A stretch of DNA of 21,560 bases from CAZWVM01 sp964637705 (GTDB lineage: Bacteria; UBA8481). The stretch covers positions 1 through 21,560 of the forward strand of contig CAZWVM010000043.1 of assembly GCA_964637705.1 (NCBI GenBank), given 5' to 3'. The notes under the pieces are model-generated. The model worked only from the letters and a program-made list of their open reading frames with translations. It made no database searches and was not told where the DNA came from. Within the stretch, counting starts at the first letter, position 1, and each line of letters starts with the position of its first letter. The translations under genes were made by a program, and so were the position numbers. This document shows, in pieces, positions 9,517 to 16,936 of this stretch.

Positions 9517-10572
9517 ATGACGATCATCGATCGATATCTCGCAAGGATTCTCCTGCACGGCTTCTTCTCGTCGCTGGGAATCATCGGCGGCTTGCTCATC
9601 CTTCACCGATTTTACCGGATCATCGAGCTCGCTGTCACTCGTTCCTTGAGCGGTTTTCAGGTCGTGGAACTGCTCCTCTGGGTTCTTCCTCTCATTCTCT
9701 TTCACACCCTTCCGATTGCCGCGATCGTCGGGACTCTCCTGACCTTCGGCCGCCTGGCGGCCGACGCGGAAATCGGCGCCATGCTGGCGGCGGGCGTGGG
9801 ACGCGCCCGCATCGCGCTCCTCCCTCTTTCCTTTTCCCTGCTTCTGACCGGGTTCGCGCTCTACAACAACCTCTTTCTCATGCCCGCCGCCTACGTCCGG
9901 TTCGACAGCGTGGGATTCGGCGTCGGGATCGACCCCATGAAAGCCCTGAAACCCGGGGTGGTCGAGCGGGTCTCGGGCCGGCACATCGCCGTCAACGAAA
10001 TCGATCCGGACCGGCAAACCTTCCGGGGGCTTTTCGCGGTGATCCCCTCTCCGCTGGAGGAGAAGAGCCCCGGACGGCTGCTTCTTCTGGCCGCCTCGGG
10101 ATCGTGGGCCATGGGCACCCGATCGATCACGCTCGATCTGGCGAACGGCAGCGCTCGGGATCTCGGAACGACGGGACCGGGACGCGTCCTGAGCTTCGGC
10201 AACTATCGCCTCCTCATTCCTCTTCCGATCGACTGGTCACCCGATCCGAAGCGCAAATCGCCCGTGGAACTCCTGCGCCAGCCCGTCCGGGAAAACCTGG
10301 CCGAGTTCGCCCGGCGCATCCTGTCCGCCGTCGTCATCCCCCTCTTCATCGCCTGCTCCATCCCCCTCGTCGCCCGGGCGCGAGGAGGCGGACGGAAAGG
10401 CCACGCGCGCGGGGTCGTCTGGTACGCGGTGCTGCTCTACTTCCTCCACTGGATCCTGTATTTTGCCGCCGACTCGCTCGTGACGACCCAGGGGTTCCGT
10501 CTGGCCTGGCTGGCCCTGCCCCATGCTGTTCTCGCCGGGGTCGCGACGACCCTGTGGGCGGTCACCCGTTGA
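9517..10572 (+). CDS. lptF: LptF/LptG-family LPS export permease, LptF-like
   Basis: A 351-residue inner-membrane subunit of the LptB2FG transporter, which extracts lipopolysaccharide from the inner membrane and passes it to the periplasmic bridge. The layout is typical: three N-terminal membrane helices (about 11-31, 50-75, 97-118), a periplasmic beta-rich domain (about 120-265), and three C-terminal helices (about 285-350). The family coupling segment LTFGRLAADAEIGAMLAAGV follows helix 2. The start chosen is the ATG beginning MTIIDRYLARILL, matching family N-termini. In-frame ATGs at 9445 and 9478 would add a non-family extension running into the divergent SprA-like gene. No strong Shine-Dalgarno precedes it. 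It overlaps the next permease by 4 bp (TTGA). The F versus G assignment rests on gene order and general resemblance, so it is less certain than the family. Confidence 0.88.
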   Translation: MTIIDRYLARILLHGFFSSLGIIGGLLILHRFYRIIELAVTRSLSGFQVVELLLWVLPLILFHTLPIAAIVGTLLTFGRLAADAEIGAMLAAGVGRARIALLPLSFSLLLTGFALYNNLFLMPAAYVRFDSVGFGVGIDPMKALKPGVVERVSGRHIAVNEIDPDRQTFRGLFAVIPSPLEEKSPGRLLLLAASGSWAMGTRSITLDLANGSARDLGTTGPGRVLSFGNYRLLIPLPIDWSPDPKRKSPVELLRQPVRENLAEFARRILSAVVIPLFIACSIPLVARARGGGRKGHARGVVWYAVLLYFLHWILYFAADSLVTTQGFRLAWLALPHAVLAGVATTLWAVTR

Positions 10573-11672
10573 AAATACTCCACCGCTACATCCTGGCCCG
10601 GTTCCTCTCGGCTTTCCTCGTCTTCTTCCTTCTCTTCACCGGGCTCTTCATCCTCGTCGAACTCTTCGAGCTGAAGGACAGCGCCGCGATCTCGGGGGAA
10701 TCGGCTTCCACGATCGCCTCCTACCTCCTGCTCCGGATTCCCTTCCTGGCGTATGCCTCGTCGCCCGTCGCCGTCATTCTCGCCACCATTTTCGTCATGG
10801 CCGCGCGCGCGCATCACGCCGAGATCGTGGCCGCCCAGGCGGGCGGAATCGCACTCCTCCGCTACGCGGCGCCGATCCTCTCCGTTTCCGCCGCGCTCTC
10901 GCTCCTGCTCCTCGCGGGAGCCGAGTTCGGGATTCCCGGCTGGGCGGATCGCGCCGATTACCTCCGCCGCGTCGTCATCCAGAAGAAGGCTCCTCCCCGG
11001 GCGGAATACCTGGACATGGCCTTCGCGGCCCGCGGCCGGTTCGTGCTCGCCGACTTCTTCATCCCCTCCGATCGAATCCTGGATTCCGTCACCGTCATCA
11101 CTCCCGCCCCGGACGGGGCGAACGTGGAGACGATATCACGGTATGCCAGGCTCCGGTTCGACGAGGCACGCGGATGGGTCGAACCCGCGCGCGACACGCC
11201 CGTCGACCTGCCGCCTCCGCAGGCCATCGAACTCGTCGTCGCCTCCGGCGGTCTCAAGCTCCTCGCCGACAAGCCCATGGAATCGGTCCGGCTCTCCCAC
11301 CTCGCGCGCGAGGTCGATGAGCTCTCATCGCTCGAGCGCCGCGACCCCTCGTTCCAGCGCATCCATTTCGAGAAAGCGGCCCGCGAGGTCAAGATTCATT
11401 CGAAGATCGCGTTTCCGCTCTCCGTTCCCTTTCTCGCCATGATGGGTGCCGGGCTGGGGGCCCGGATCGGACGACGCCGCGGACTCGGGGCCGCGGTCGG
11501 CAGCGCGCTCTTCTGCACGCTGGGTTACATGATTCTGCTCCAGGCCGCGATCCGGCTCGGCGACCTCGCGGCACGCACGCCGGAAACGGAGATCTACGCC
11601 GCCGCCATTCCCTGGCTCATGCCGCTCACCATCGCGGCGCTGGCCTGGAAGACGCTGAGTCGGAGGCGGTAG
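10569..11672 (+). CDS. lptG: LptF/LptG-family LPS export permease, LptG-like
   Basis: A 367-residue protein starting at a TTG (MKILHRYILARFLSAF) that overlaps the lptF-like stop as TTGA, giving translational coupling and near-equal output of the two subunits. Three hydrophobic helices (about 12-32, 58-80, 100-120), a periplasmic domain (about 125-275) and three C-terminal helices match the YjgP/YjgQ (LptF/LptG) fold. The segment FVMAARAHHAEIVAAQAGGI is the family motif after helix 2. Residues about 277-300 (KSKIAFPLSVPFLAMMGAGLG-like, KIHSKIAFPLSVPF) open the second membrane block. The unusual TTG start is supported because the family N-terminus begins exactly there. It converges with the next gene, 11 bp away, with no obvious terminator hairpin. 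Confidence 0.87.
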   Translation: MKILHRYILARFLSAFLVFFLLFTGLFILVELFELKDSAAISGESASTIASYLLLRIPFLAYASSPVAVILATIFVMAARAHHAEIVAAQAGGIALLRYAAPILSVSAALSLLLLAGAEFGIPGWADRADYLRRVVIQKKAPPRAEYLDMAFAARGRFVLADFFIPSDRILDSVTVITPAPDGANVETISRYARLRFDEARGWVEPARDTPVDLPPPQAIELVVASGGLKLLADKPMESVRLSHLAREVDELSSLERRDPSFQRIHFEKAAREVKIHSKIAFPLSVPFLAMMGAGLGARIGRRRGLGAAVGSALFCTLGYMILLQAAIRLGDLAARTPETEIYAAAIPWLMPLTIAALAWKTLSRRR

Positions 11673-11683
11673 GACGAGGGGCG

Positions 11684-12994
11684 CTAGTGCGCGCCCGGTT
11701 CGCTCCCGCGAACGTTCACGACCGTCCGCACCTCGTCGACGGGAATCGAGAGGCGGCGCGATATTTCCTCGGTGCGCACGCCCTGCGAGGCCAACTGTGA
11801 GACGAGCGCGTATTCGTCGTCGCGACGGCGCGCGCGCCGCGGCGAAGTGACCGGCTCGTCGACCTCGGTCTCGCGCTGCAAGGCCGCCCGCCTCCTCACG
11901 CGCCGCTCGATCTCGGAGTGAAACTCCGGCTCCTGCCGGCCGGTGGGGACGGATTCGAAGACGAACGCCCCCCCGCTTCCCGCCGGGGCCGCGCCGCGCC
12001 GCCGTCGGCGTACGGGGTCACGCGCAATCGGTTCCTGCTCCCACAGCGATTCCATGGCCGGCGCGGCCGTTAGGCCCTCGACGGAGGGCTCGACCTGTTT
12101 CGTGGAGAAGACGCGGTTCTGCCGGCGTATCGCCCGCGGGTCGAGCGGCGGAGCCCAGGAGGCCGCCGGCTCATCCGACGCGCTCTCATGGATGTCCCTC
12201 CCGCGATGCCTGTATTTCATCCCGATGAAGCCCAGCGAGGCCAGAAAGAGCGCTCCCGCCACGAGCTTGTACCAGCTGCCGGTGCCGGAGAGGCGCGGCG
12301 ACTCTCCGGCCGCGACGGCGTCAGGAGACGGTAGCGTCGGAACCAGGGACGTCGGCTCCCCCAGCGTCTGCCGCCGTGAGACGAAGGCCGGAGCGACGGG
12401 CGTGGGCGAGGCGGCTTCCTCCGGGGCGACCGCCGGATCGGAGGACGTCGACGCCCGGGGGGGAATGGCCTCGGGCGTCGCAGCCGTCGCTGCAGCCGCC
12501 AGGGGCGGCGCGGCGGGAACGGCGGAGGCCGGAGAAACCGCGGACGCCGCGGGGGACGGGGCAACGGGCGTCGACGCGACTTCGCCGGGACCGGCGGCCT
12601 GAGTTCGAGGCGTCGCGGGAACCGCCGCCGCGGGCCGCGCGGTCTCCGCGGCAGTCGGGCGCGCGACGGTCGGCAACGGCTCGGCGCGCGGCAACGGCGC
12701 CGCGGGCCTCGTCGGCTCCACGGCCCGTGGGCGCGCGGGGACGGTCACCGGCCGCGACGATGGAAGCGCCGGCCGGGCCGGACGCGCGATGGGCGGCGCG
12801 ACCGCAGCCTCGGGCCAGAGCGTGGTCGCTCCGCCGGTGGCGGCCGGGGCCGGAGCCGGCGCGGAAACCTGGCCGTAGGTGACCGTCTTCGGTTCCGTTG
12901 CGGCCGCCGCGAACTCCTCGCTATGCACCGCTGCGGCGCCCATGATAACCAGCGCCAGGGCGCACAAACGGTGCAGATGAGTCTTCCCCTTCAC
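11684..12994 (-). CDS. Single-pass membrane protein: Pro/Ala-rich periplasmic region, TM, basic linker, C-terminal HTH-like segment
   Basis: Function not recognised. The 436-residue product starts at a GTG preceded by a good Shine-Dalgarno (GGGAGGGAG about 6 bases upstream). A GTG at 13042 would add 16 residues before the signal sequence. Residues 1-25 look like a signal peptide (basic start, hydrophobic LCALALVIMGAAAV). Residues 44-205 are Pro/Ala-rich low complexity. Residues 243-261 form a membrane helix (LVAGALFLASLGFIGMKY) followed by positive charge, so the remainder should be cytoplasmic. It is Arg-rich (about 328-333, 365-390) and ends in an HTH-like pair of helices at 394-428 (LVSQLASQGVRTEEISRRLS). 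That ending resembles tails of flagellar-locus proteins such as SwrB/DUF6115, and signal-TM-basic order is also seen in FliO; neither resemblance is strong enough to assign. It lies 52 bp downstream of argS on the same strand. Confidence 0.75.
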   Translation of the reverse strand: MKGKTHLHRLCALALVIMGAAAVHSEEFAAAATEPKTVTYGQVSAPAPAPAATGGATTLWPEAAVAPPIARPARPALPSSRPVTVPARPRAVEPTRPAAPLPRAEPLPTVARPTAAETARPAAAVPATPRTQAAGPGEVASTPVAPSPAASAVSPASAVPAAPPLAAAATAATPEAIPPRASTSSDPAVAPEEAASPTPVAPAFVSRRQTLGEPTSLVPTLPSPDAVAAGESPRLSGTGSWYKLVAGALFLASLGFIGMKYRHRGRDIHESASDEPAASWAPPLDPRAIRRQNRVFSTKQVEPSVEGLTAAPAMESLWEQEPIARDPVRRRRRGAAPAGSGGAFVFESVPTGRQEPEFHSEIERRVRRRAALQRETEVDEPVTSPRRARRRDDEYALVSQLASQGVRTEEISRRLSIPVDEVRTVVNVRGSEPGAH

Positions 12995-13046
12995 TCGAGT
13001 CTCCCTCCCCGGCTCACACCGGTCACGGCTTCGCGGCTCCACCGGA

Positions 13047-14756
13047 TCACATCCTCTGCGGCGCGCTCACGCCCATGAGCGACAACAGCGTCTTCATCGC
13101 AAGCCCCACGCCCTCGACCAGGTAGAGCCGCGCTTCCGATGTCTCCCTCTGGTCCGCGTTCACGACGCGCAACGCCTCCTGCTCCTTGCCCGCGGTCTGG
13201 TACTTGTGGAAGGATTGGGCCAGGTTCATCGCGGCCTCGACGAGGCGGTGCGGTTCCCGCTTCAAGGCCGCCTGCCGCAGGATCTCCGGGATGCCCGCCA
13301 GGCGGCGCAGGATCTCCGTTTCGCAGGCGTCTCTCAGGGCGTCCGGCGCGCCCTCCGAGGGTCTCAGCCCCTTCTCCTCCCCCTTGGCGAGCAGTTGTCG
13401 GGTGCGGGCGTAGGCATACTGACAATAGAAGACCGGGTTGTCGGAGGATTGTTTGACGGCGAGATCGAGATCGAAGTCGAAATGGGACGAGGGGGCGCGC
13501 ATGAGGAAGAAGAAGCGGACCGCGTCGGCTCCGACCTCGTCCACCAGTTCCCTCAAGGTCACCAGCGTCCCCGTGCGCTTCGACATCTTCACTTCCACGC
13601 CGCCCCGCACGAGGCGCACCATCTGGCAGAGTATGACCTCCAGGGCGTCGGCCGGAAGGTCGAGCGCCGCGAGCGCGGCCTTGAGCCTCTTCACGTGGCC
13701 GCCGTGATCCGCGCCCCAGACGTTGATCATCGTCGAGAACCCGCGAAAGATTTTTCCGCGGTGGTAGGCGATGTCGGAAGTGAAATACGTGGGAGACCCG
13801 GACCGACGCAGGATCACGCGGTCCGTTTCGTCGCCGAACCGGCTCGTGCGCAGGAACGTCCCGCCCTCCATCGAACCCTTGTGCCGGGCCGCCTTCGAGT
13901 CCTCGCGTCTCCTCGTCTCCCCCGCCGTTTCCGGCTCGTCGGCGTCGTAGACCAGGCCCCGTCGGCGATACTCGTCCATGATCCGCGGGATCTCGGGTTG
14001 AAGCGAAGCCTCCGAGACGAAGGAATCGAACGAGATGTCCAGCCGCCTCAAGCCGGAGACGATTCCGTCGAGAATCCTCGTGCGCGCGAACCGCGCGGCC
14101 TCCGCGACGGTCTCAGCGCTCGCGGCTTCGGGAATGGCTCCTCCGGCCTCGCGGTAGGCCCGCGCCTCGTCGTCGACCGGGTAGGTGACCGCGTAGGGCG
14201 TGGGGAGATTTTCGAGGCGCGCTGCCGAGGCCAGGAGACTCTCTCCCAGCGACTCGATCTGCTTGCCGATGTCGTTGACGTAGTATTCGCGCGTGACGTC
14301 GAATCCCGCGAAGGCCAGGAGGCGCGCCAGCGTGTCGCCGGTGACGGCGCCGCGGCCATGTCCTACGTGCAGTTCACCCGTCGGATTGGCGGAAACGTAT
14401 TCGACGTTCACGCGTCGGCCCGCGCCGTCGGAGGATCGTCCCCAGGAGGCGTCTCGCGTCGCGCGCAGGTTCTCGAGCAGGCGTGCCGGGAGAATCCGGA
14501 AATTGATGAATCCCGGTGCCGCCACCTCCACGTCGGCCGGGCCCGAGAACCGCCCGGCGATCTCCCGCGCCGTTTCGATCGGCTTCCGGCCGAGTTTCCG
14601 GGCGAGTTGCATCGCGACGTTCGAGCTGTAATCACCCAGGGATTCGTCGGCGACGGGCATCAAGGCGAGAGGGGGCGCATCGGATATGCCGGCGGAGCGA
14701 ACCGCGTCAGCAAGGGCGTGAGTGAGTTCCGCGCAGATGTTGCGGCCTGCCTGCAT
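13047..14756 (-). CDS. argS: Arginyl-tRNA synthetase
   Basis: Charges tRNA-Arg with arginine in the cytoplasm. The 569-residue product is a class I synthetase of normal length. The N-terminal Add-1 domain is residues about 8-90 (DYSSNVAMQLARKLGRKP, GFINFRI). The HIGH motif is HVGH at 130-133, within ANPTGELHVGHGRGA. KMSK is at 390-393 (VEVKMSKRTG). The catalytic core carries GADHGGHVKRLKAAL, and the DALR anticodon-binding domain is C-terminal (QYAYARTRQLL onward), ending VSAPQRM. The start is the ATG at 14756 with GAGG nine bases upstream. A GTG at 14816 would add 20 charged residues with no family counterpart. It sits between two uncharacterised genes on the same strand, 86 bp after the upstream one. 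Confidence 0.97.
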   Translation of the reverse strand: MQAGRNICAELTHALADAVRSAGISDAPPLALMPVADESLGDYSSNVAMQLARKLGRKPIETAREIAGRFSGPADVEVAAPGFINFRILPARLLENLRATRDASWGRSSDGAGRRVNVEYVSANPTGELHVGHGRGAVTGDTLARLLAFAGFDVTREYYVNDIGKQIESLGESLLASAARLENLPTPYAVTYPVDDEARAYREAGGAIPEAASAETVAEAARFARTRILDGIVSGLRRLDISFDSFVSEASLQPEIPRIMDEYRRRGLVYDADEPETAGETRRREDSKAARHKGSMEGGTFLRTSRFGDETDRVILRRSGSPTYFTSDIAYHRGKIFRGFSTMINVWGADHGGHVKRLKAALAALDLPADALEVILCQMVRLVRGGVEVKMSKRTGTLVTLRELVDEVGADAVRFFFLMRAPSSHFDFDLDLAVKQSSDNPVFYCQYAYARTRQLLAKGEEKGLRPSEGAPDALRDACETEILRRLAGIPEILRQAALKREPHRLVEAAMNLAQSFHKYQTAGKEQEALRVVNADQRETSEARLYLVEGVGLAMKTLLSLMGVSAPQRM

Positions 14757-14793
14757 CGTTTCGTGCCTCGTAGAAACCGTGTCCTTATCGCGT

Positions 14794-14811
14794 CCGCGGT
14801 CCTCACCGCGG
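14794..14811. repeat. Small inverted repeat upstream of argS
   Basis: CCGCGG arms at 14794-14799 and 14806-14811 flank TCCTCA, in the 86-bp space between the unknown gene and argS. There is no adjacent T-tract, so it is not a clear terminator. It may be chance in GC-rich DNA or a small leader structure. Confidence 0.3.
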
Positions 14812-14842
14812 TCCACCTGAACCCCCCGATGACTTCTATATA

Positions 14843-15847
14843 CTAATGGCAGGCGCCTTTCAAGCTATTTCGTATCTTTTCCATGAGCCCCGCAAGGGCT
14901 TCAGTAACCGGAGATATCTCGTATTCGATCAGGTCTCCGATCAGGACCCTGTCCTTCCGCTCGAAGGCGTCCACCAGCTCCTGGAGGATCCCGGCCAGGG
15001 CCTGGTTCCGCTCGTCGAAGGTCTTTCCCCCCATGTCGAAATCCTGGATCGGAACGCCGAGTTCCCGGCGGCATCGATCGACGAGAAGGAAGGCCTCTTC
15101 GAGGGTGGTGACGCAGGCCGCGAACTCCTCCATTCCCTTCAGGGAGTCCCCGATCGAGATCTTGACCGCGACGGCTTCGAGTTTCTCGGGCAGGCTGGCG
15201 ACAAGCGGAAGGTGCTCGTTCAAATCGTCGAGGACCGCGTCGTTCTTGAGGCCCACGGACGCCTTTTCGAGCATGAGCGGCAAGGCGCGCGCGAGGCGGT
15301 CGCAGAGAGAGGTGAGCGAGCCGCGGAGCACGGCCAGGAGAGCGGCGTGGTTCCCGTGACGGTGGGCCTCGCGAATGTGGTCGCGGATGTCGCCCAGCTG
15401 GAGCACGAGCTTGTGCATGCGCTCCCCTTCGACCTCGATGTCACGGTAGGAAATGCGCAGGAGTTCCTCGACGCGGCGCAACACGTCCTCGCTCCACGAA
15501 AGCCCCTCGAGGAGCTGTCGGATGGACTCGTCGTTCATCTCGCTCTCGTTCATCTTCGGGGCGAGACGGGCGACACGATCGAGATACTGGCCCAGCTCTT
15601 CGACGGTCTCGACGACGAGCACGCGGGCGTTCTGGGCCTCGACCTCGAGCCGCTTGCCGGACGCAATCGGCGCGGAACGCACGTCCTTGTCGGATGAGAA
15701 ATCGATCGGCTGCCCGTCGAGCTTGACGCTGACGAGAACGCACCCCTGCTTCGCGATCCAGCTGGAAAGGCAGTCGAGCAGCTCGCCGATCGTGGCCTCG
15801 CTCTCGATTTCGTATTCGATCGGTTTCCCGTTCAGAAGGATGTCCAC
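14843..15847 (-). CDS. Unknown protein: N-terminal beta-grasp-like domain plus long helical domain
   Basis: Not recognised as a named family. The 334-residue product starts at GTG with a short GAGG-type site 4-5 bases upstream. Residues 1-72 read like a ubiquitin-like beta-grasp fold of the ThiS/MoaD type: strand DILLNGKPI, strand EYEIES, helix TIGELLDCLSSWI, strand VLVSVKLDGQPID, last strand GKRLEVEA. There is no C-terminal GlyGly, so a sulfur-carrier role is unlikely. Residues about 80-330 are almost entirely helical and acidic-amphipathic, with no signal peptide or membrane segment, so it is probably cytosolic. It lies directly downstream of a flagellin on the same strand, with a strong terminator between, and upstream of argS. 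A flagellar accessory or chaperone role is conceivable from position alone. Confidence 0.8.
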   Translation of the reverse strand: MDILLNGKPIEYEIESEATIGELLDCLSSWIAKQGCVLVSVKLDGQPIDFSSDKDVRSAPIASGKRLEVEAQNARVLVVETVEELGQYLDRVARLAPKMNESEMNDESIRQLLEGLSWSEDVLRRVEELLRISYRDIEVEGERMHKLVLQLGDIRDHIREAHRHGNHAALLAVLRGSLTSLCDRLARALPLMLEKASVGLKNDAVLDDLNEHLPLVASLPEKLEAVAVKISIGDSLKGMEEFAACVTTLEEAFLLVDRCRRELGVPIQDFDMGGKTFDERNQALAGILQELVDAFERKDRVLIGDLIEYEISPVTEALAGLMEKIRNSLKGACH

Positions 15848-15911
15848 GGCGCCTCGGGGATTCTACGGCACGCCGGGGAACGGGGCCAACCCCATTTTTC
15901 CCGGCCGGAAA

Positions 15912-15944
15912 CGAAAAAGGGCGGGCCGCTCGCGCGGCCCGCCC
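15912..15944 (-). terminator. Rho-independent terminator of the first flagellin gene
   Basis: Perfect 11-bp arms (15919-15929 and 15934-15944, GC-rich) flank a 4-base loop. Read on the minus strand, the hairpin starts 13 bases after the flagellin stop and is followed at once by TTTTTCG (15918-15912). This is a canonical intrinsic terminator, limiting read-through into the beta-grasp/helical gene. Confidence 0.9.
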
Positions 15945-15957
15945 GGAAGGCGTTTCG

Positions 15958-16563
15958 TTACTGCAGGAGCGAGAGCACGACCTGCGGCGAGATGTTCGCC
16001 TGGGACAAGGCCGAGACCCCCGTCTGCTGCAGGATCTGAAGCTTTGTATACCGCGTGATCTCGTCCGCGTAGTCCACATCGCGGATGCGCGACTCGGCCG
16101 CCGACGTGTTCTCCGTCGAGATGCCGATGAAGGCGATCACGTTCTCCAGCCGGTTCTGGNNNNNNNNNNNNNNNNNNNNNNNNNNNNNNNNNNNNNNNNN
16201 NNNNNNNNNNNNNNNNNNNNNNNNNNNNNNNNNNNNNNNNNNNNNNNNNNNNNNNNNNNTCGACGCCTGCACGGCCAGGGTCCTGAGCCGCTGGAGAATG
16301 TCCGAGATCTGGGAGAGGCCGCCCTCGGCGACCTGGATCATCGAGACGCCGTCCTGTGCGTTCCGGCGCGCCTGCGTCAGGCCGTTCACCTGCGTTCGCA
16401 TGCGCTCGGAGATGCCGAAGCCCGCCGCGTCGTCCGAGGCGCGGTTGATCCGCAACCCCGAGGACATCCGCTCGATCGACTTGTTCAGACTGTTTGTCGT
16501 GTCGTTCAGCAGCCGGGAGGAAAAAAGGGCCGGTACGTTGGTCTTGATTCTAAGTCCTGACAT
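15958..16563 (-). CDS. fliC: Flagellin, interrupted by an assembly gap
   Basis: Filament subunit exported by the flagellar type III system. The N-terminal 101 residues are classical D0/D1: MSGLRIKTNVPALFSSRLL, SSGLRINRASDDAAG, and LQRLRTLAVQAS. The C-terminal 67 residues are the matching D1/D0 helix: NRLENVIAFIG, ENTSAAESRIRDVDYADE, ILQQTGVSALSQAN, ending VLSLLQ. A 100-N gap replaces the middle. The frame happens to stay open across it, but the complete neighbour has about 150 residues in that interval, so the real gene should be several hundred bases longer. The ATG has a perfect AAGGAGG eight bases upstream. The C-terminus is clearly more diverged than the other two flagellins here, so this is a distinct filament subunit type. 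Confidence 0.93.
   Translation of the reverse strand: MSGLRIKTNVPALFSSRLLNDTTNSLNKSIERMSSGLRINRASDDAAGFGISERMRTQVNGLTQARRNAQDGVSMIQVAEGGLSQISDILQRLRTLAVQASXXXXXXXXXXXXXXXXXXXXXXXXXXXXXXXXXXQNRLENVIAFIGISTENTSAAESRIRDVDYADEITRYTKLQILQQTGVSALSQANISPQVVLSLLQ
16160..16259. other. Assembly gap (100 N) inside the first flagellin
   Basis: Exactly 100 N, a placeholder length. It removes the rest of the D1 helices and any D2/D3 region. Compared with the complete flagellin at 20022-20987, the missing stretch should be around 450 bases if the central region is of similar size. Paralogous flagellins in the same locus are a likely reason for the assembly break. Confidence 0.96.
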
Positions 16564-16567
16564 TTTC

Positions 16568-16583
16568 TCACCCTCCTTGGTGA
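16568..16583 (-). promoter_or_regulatory. Shine-Dalgarno-sequestering hairpin in the first flagellin leader (CsrA BS2-like)
   Basis: On the minus strand TCACC-AAGGAG-GGTGA forms a perfect 5-bp stem whose six-base loop (16573-16578) is the Shine-Dalgarno, four bases before AAATG. A GGA in a hairpin loop over the ribosome site is the pattern bound by CsrA/RsmA. The complete flagellin has the same AAGGAG loop with a different but complementary stem. CsrA binding is inferred; the csrA gene is not in this window. Confidence 0.55.
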
Positions 16584-16774
16584 TGAAAAGGTATTACTCA
16601 TCCCGCGGGGATCACCCCGGCCCGTTCCGCCCTCCCTGGCGGTATTGGCCGGTTCGCCTGGATTCCCGCGGAAAGGCGACTCGGGAGCCACCCGATCGCC
16701 CGTCCGATTCCCTGCCTGCCGGCGGGTTTCCATCGTTTCACCCGCTCGACATCCCTGCCCAATTCGATGCATCG

Positions 16775-16806
16775 TTCGCGAGCCGGGCAGACGCCCGGCT
16801 CGCGAA
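16775..16806. repeat. Perfect 14-bp inverted repeat (stem-loop) upstream of the first flagellin
   Basis: Arms 16775-16788 (TTCGCGAGCCGGGC) and 16793-16806 are exactly complementary around an AGAC loop. There is no T-tract on either side, so it is not a normal intrinsic terminator. On the minus strand it begins about five bases downstream of the start predicted from the -10-like box at 16818-16825. It could therefore be a 5'-terminal stabilising stem-loop of the flagellin mRNA. Confidence 0.85.
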
Positions 16807-16817
16807 GCTTCTCACGG

Positions 16818-16846
16818 TTATGGGAAGAAGAACCCAGGAGAGAAAA
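16818..16846 (-). promoter_or_regulatory. Candidate flagellin promoter (sigma-28-like -10 box)
   Basis: Minus strand TCCCATAACCGTGAG closely matches TCCGATAACCGCGAG upstream of the complete flagellin. The sigma-28 -10 consensus is GCCGATAA; this copy has C for G at the fourth position. Upstream is only a T/C-rich stretch (TTTTCTCTCC), not a TAAA -35. The predicted leader is about 250 bases. Confidence 0.35.
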
Positions 16847-16936
16847 CCCTGAGGAGCTTCCACATCCGTGTAGAAAGCAAACCTCTGGTCGGTTCGACCC
16901 CGGATCCGTCCGGAGCGCAGAGAACCGCCATTTCCG

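Noticed and set aside
12300..12900. Repeat array in the Pro/Ala-coding region
   Set aside because: Low-complexity codons for Pro, Ala and Thr; no regular unit length or CRISPR-like spacing.
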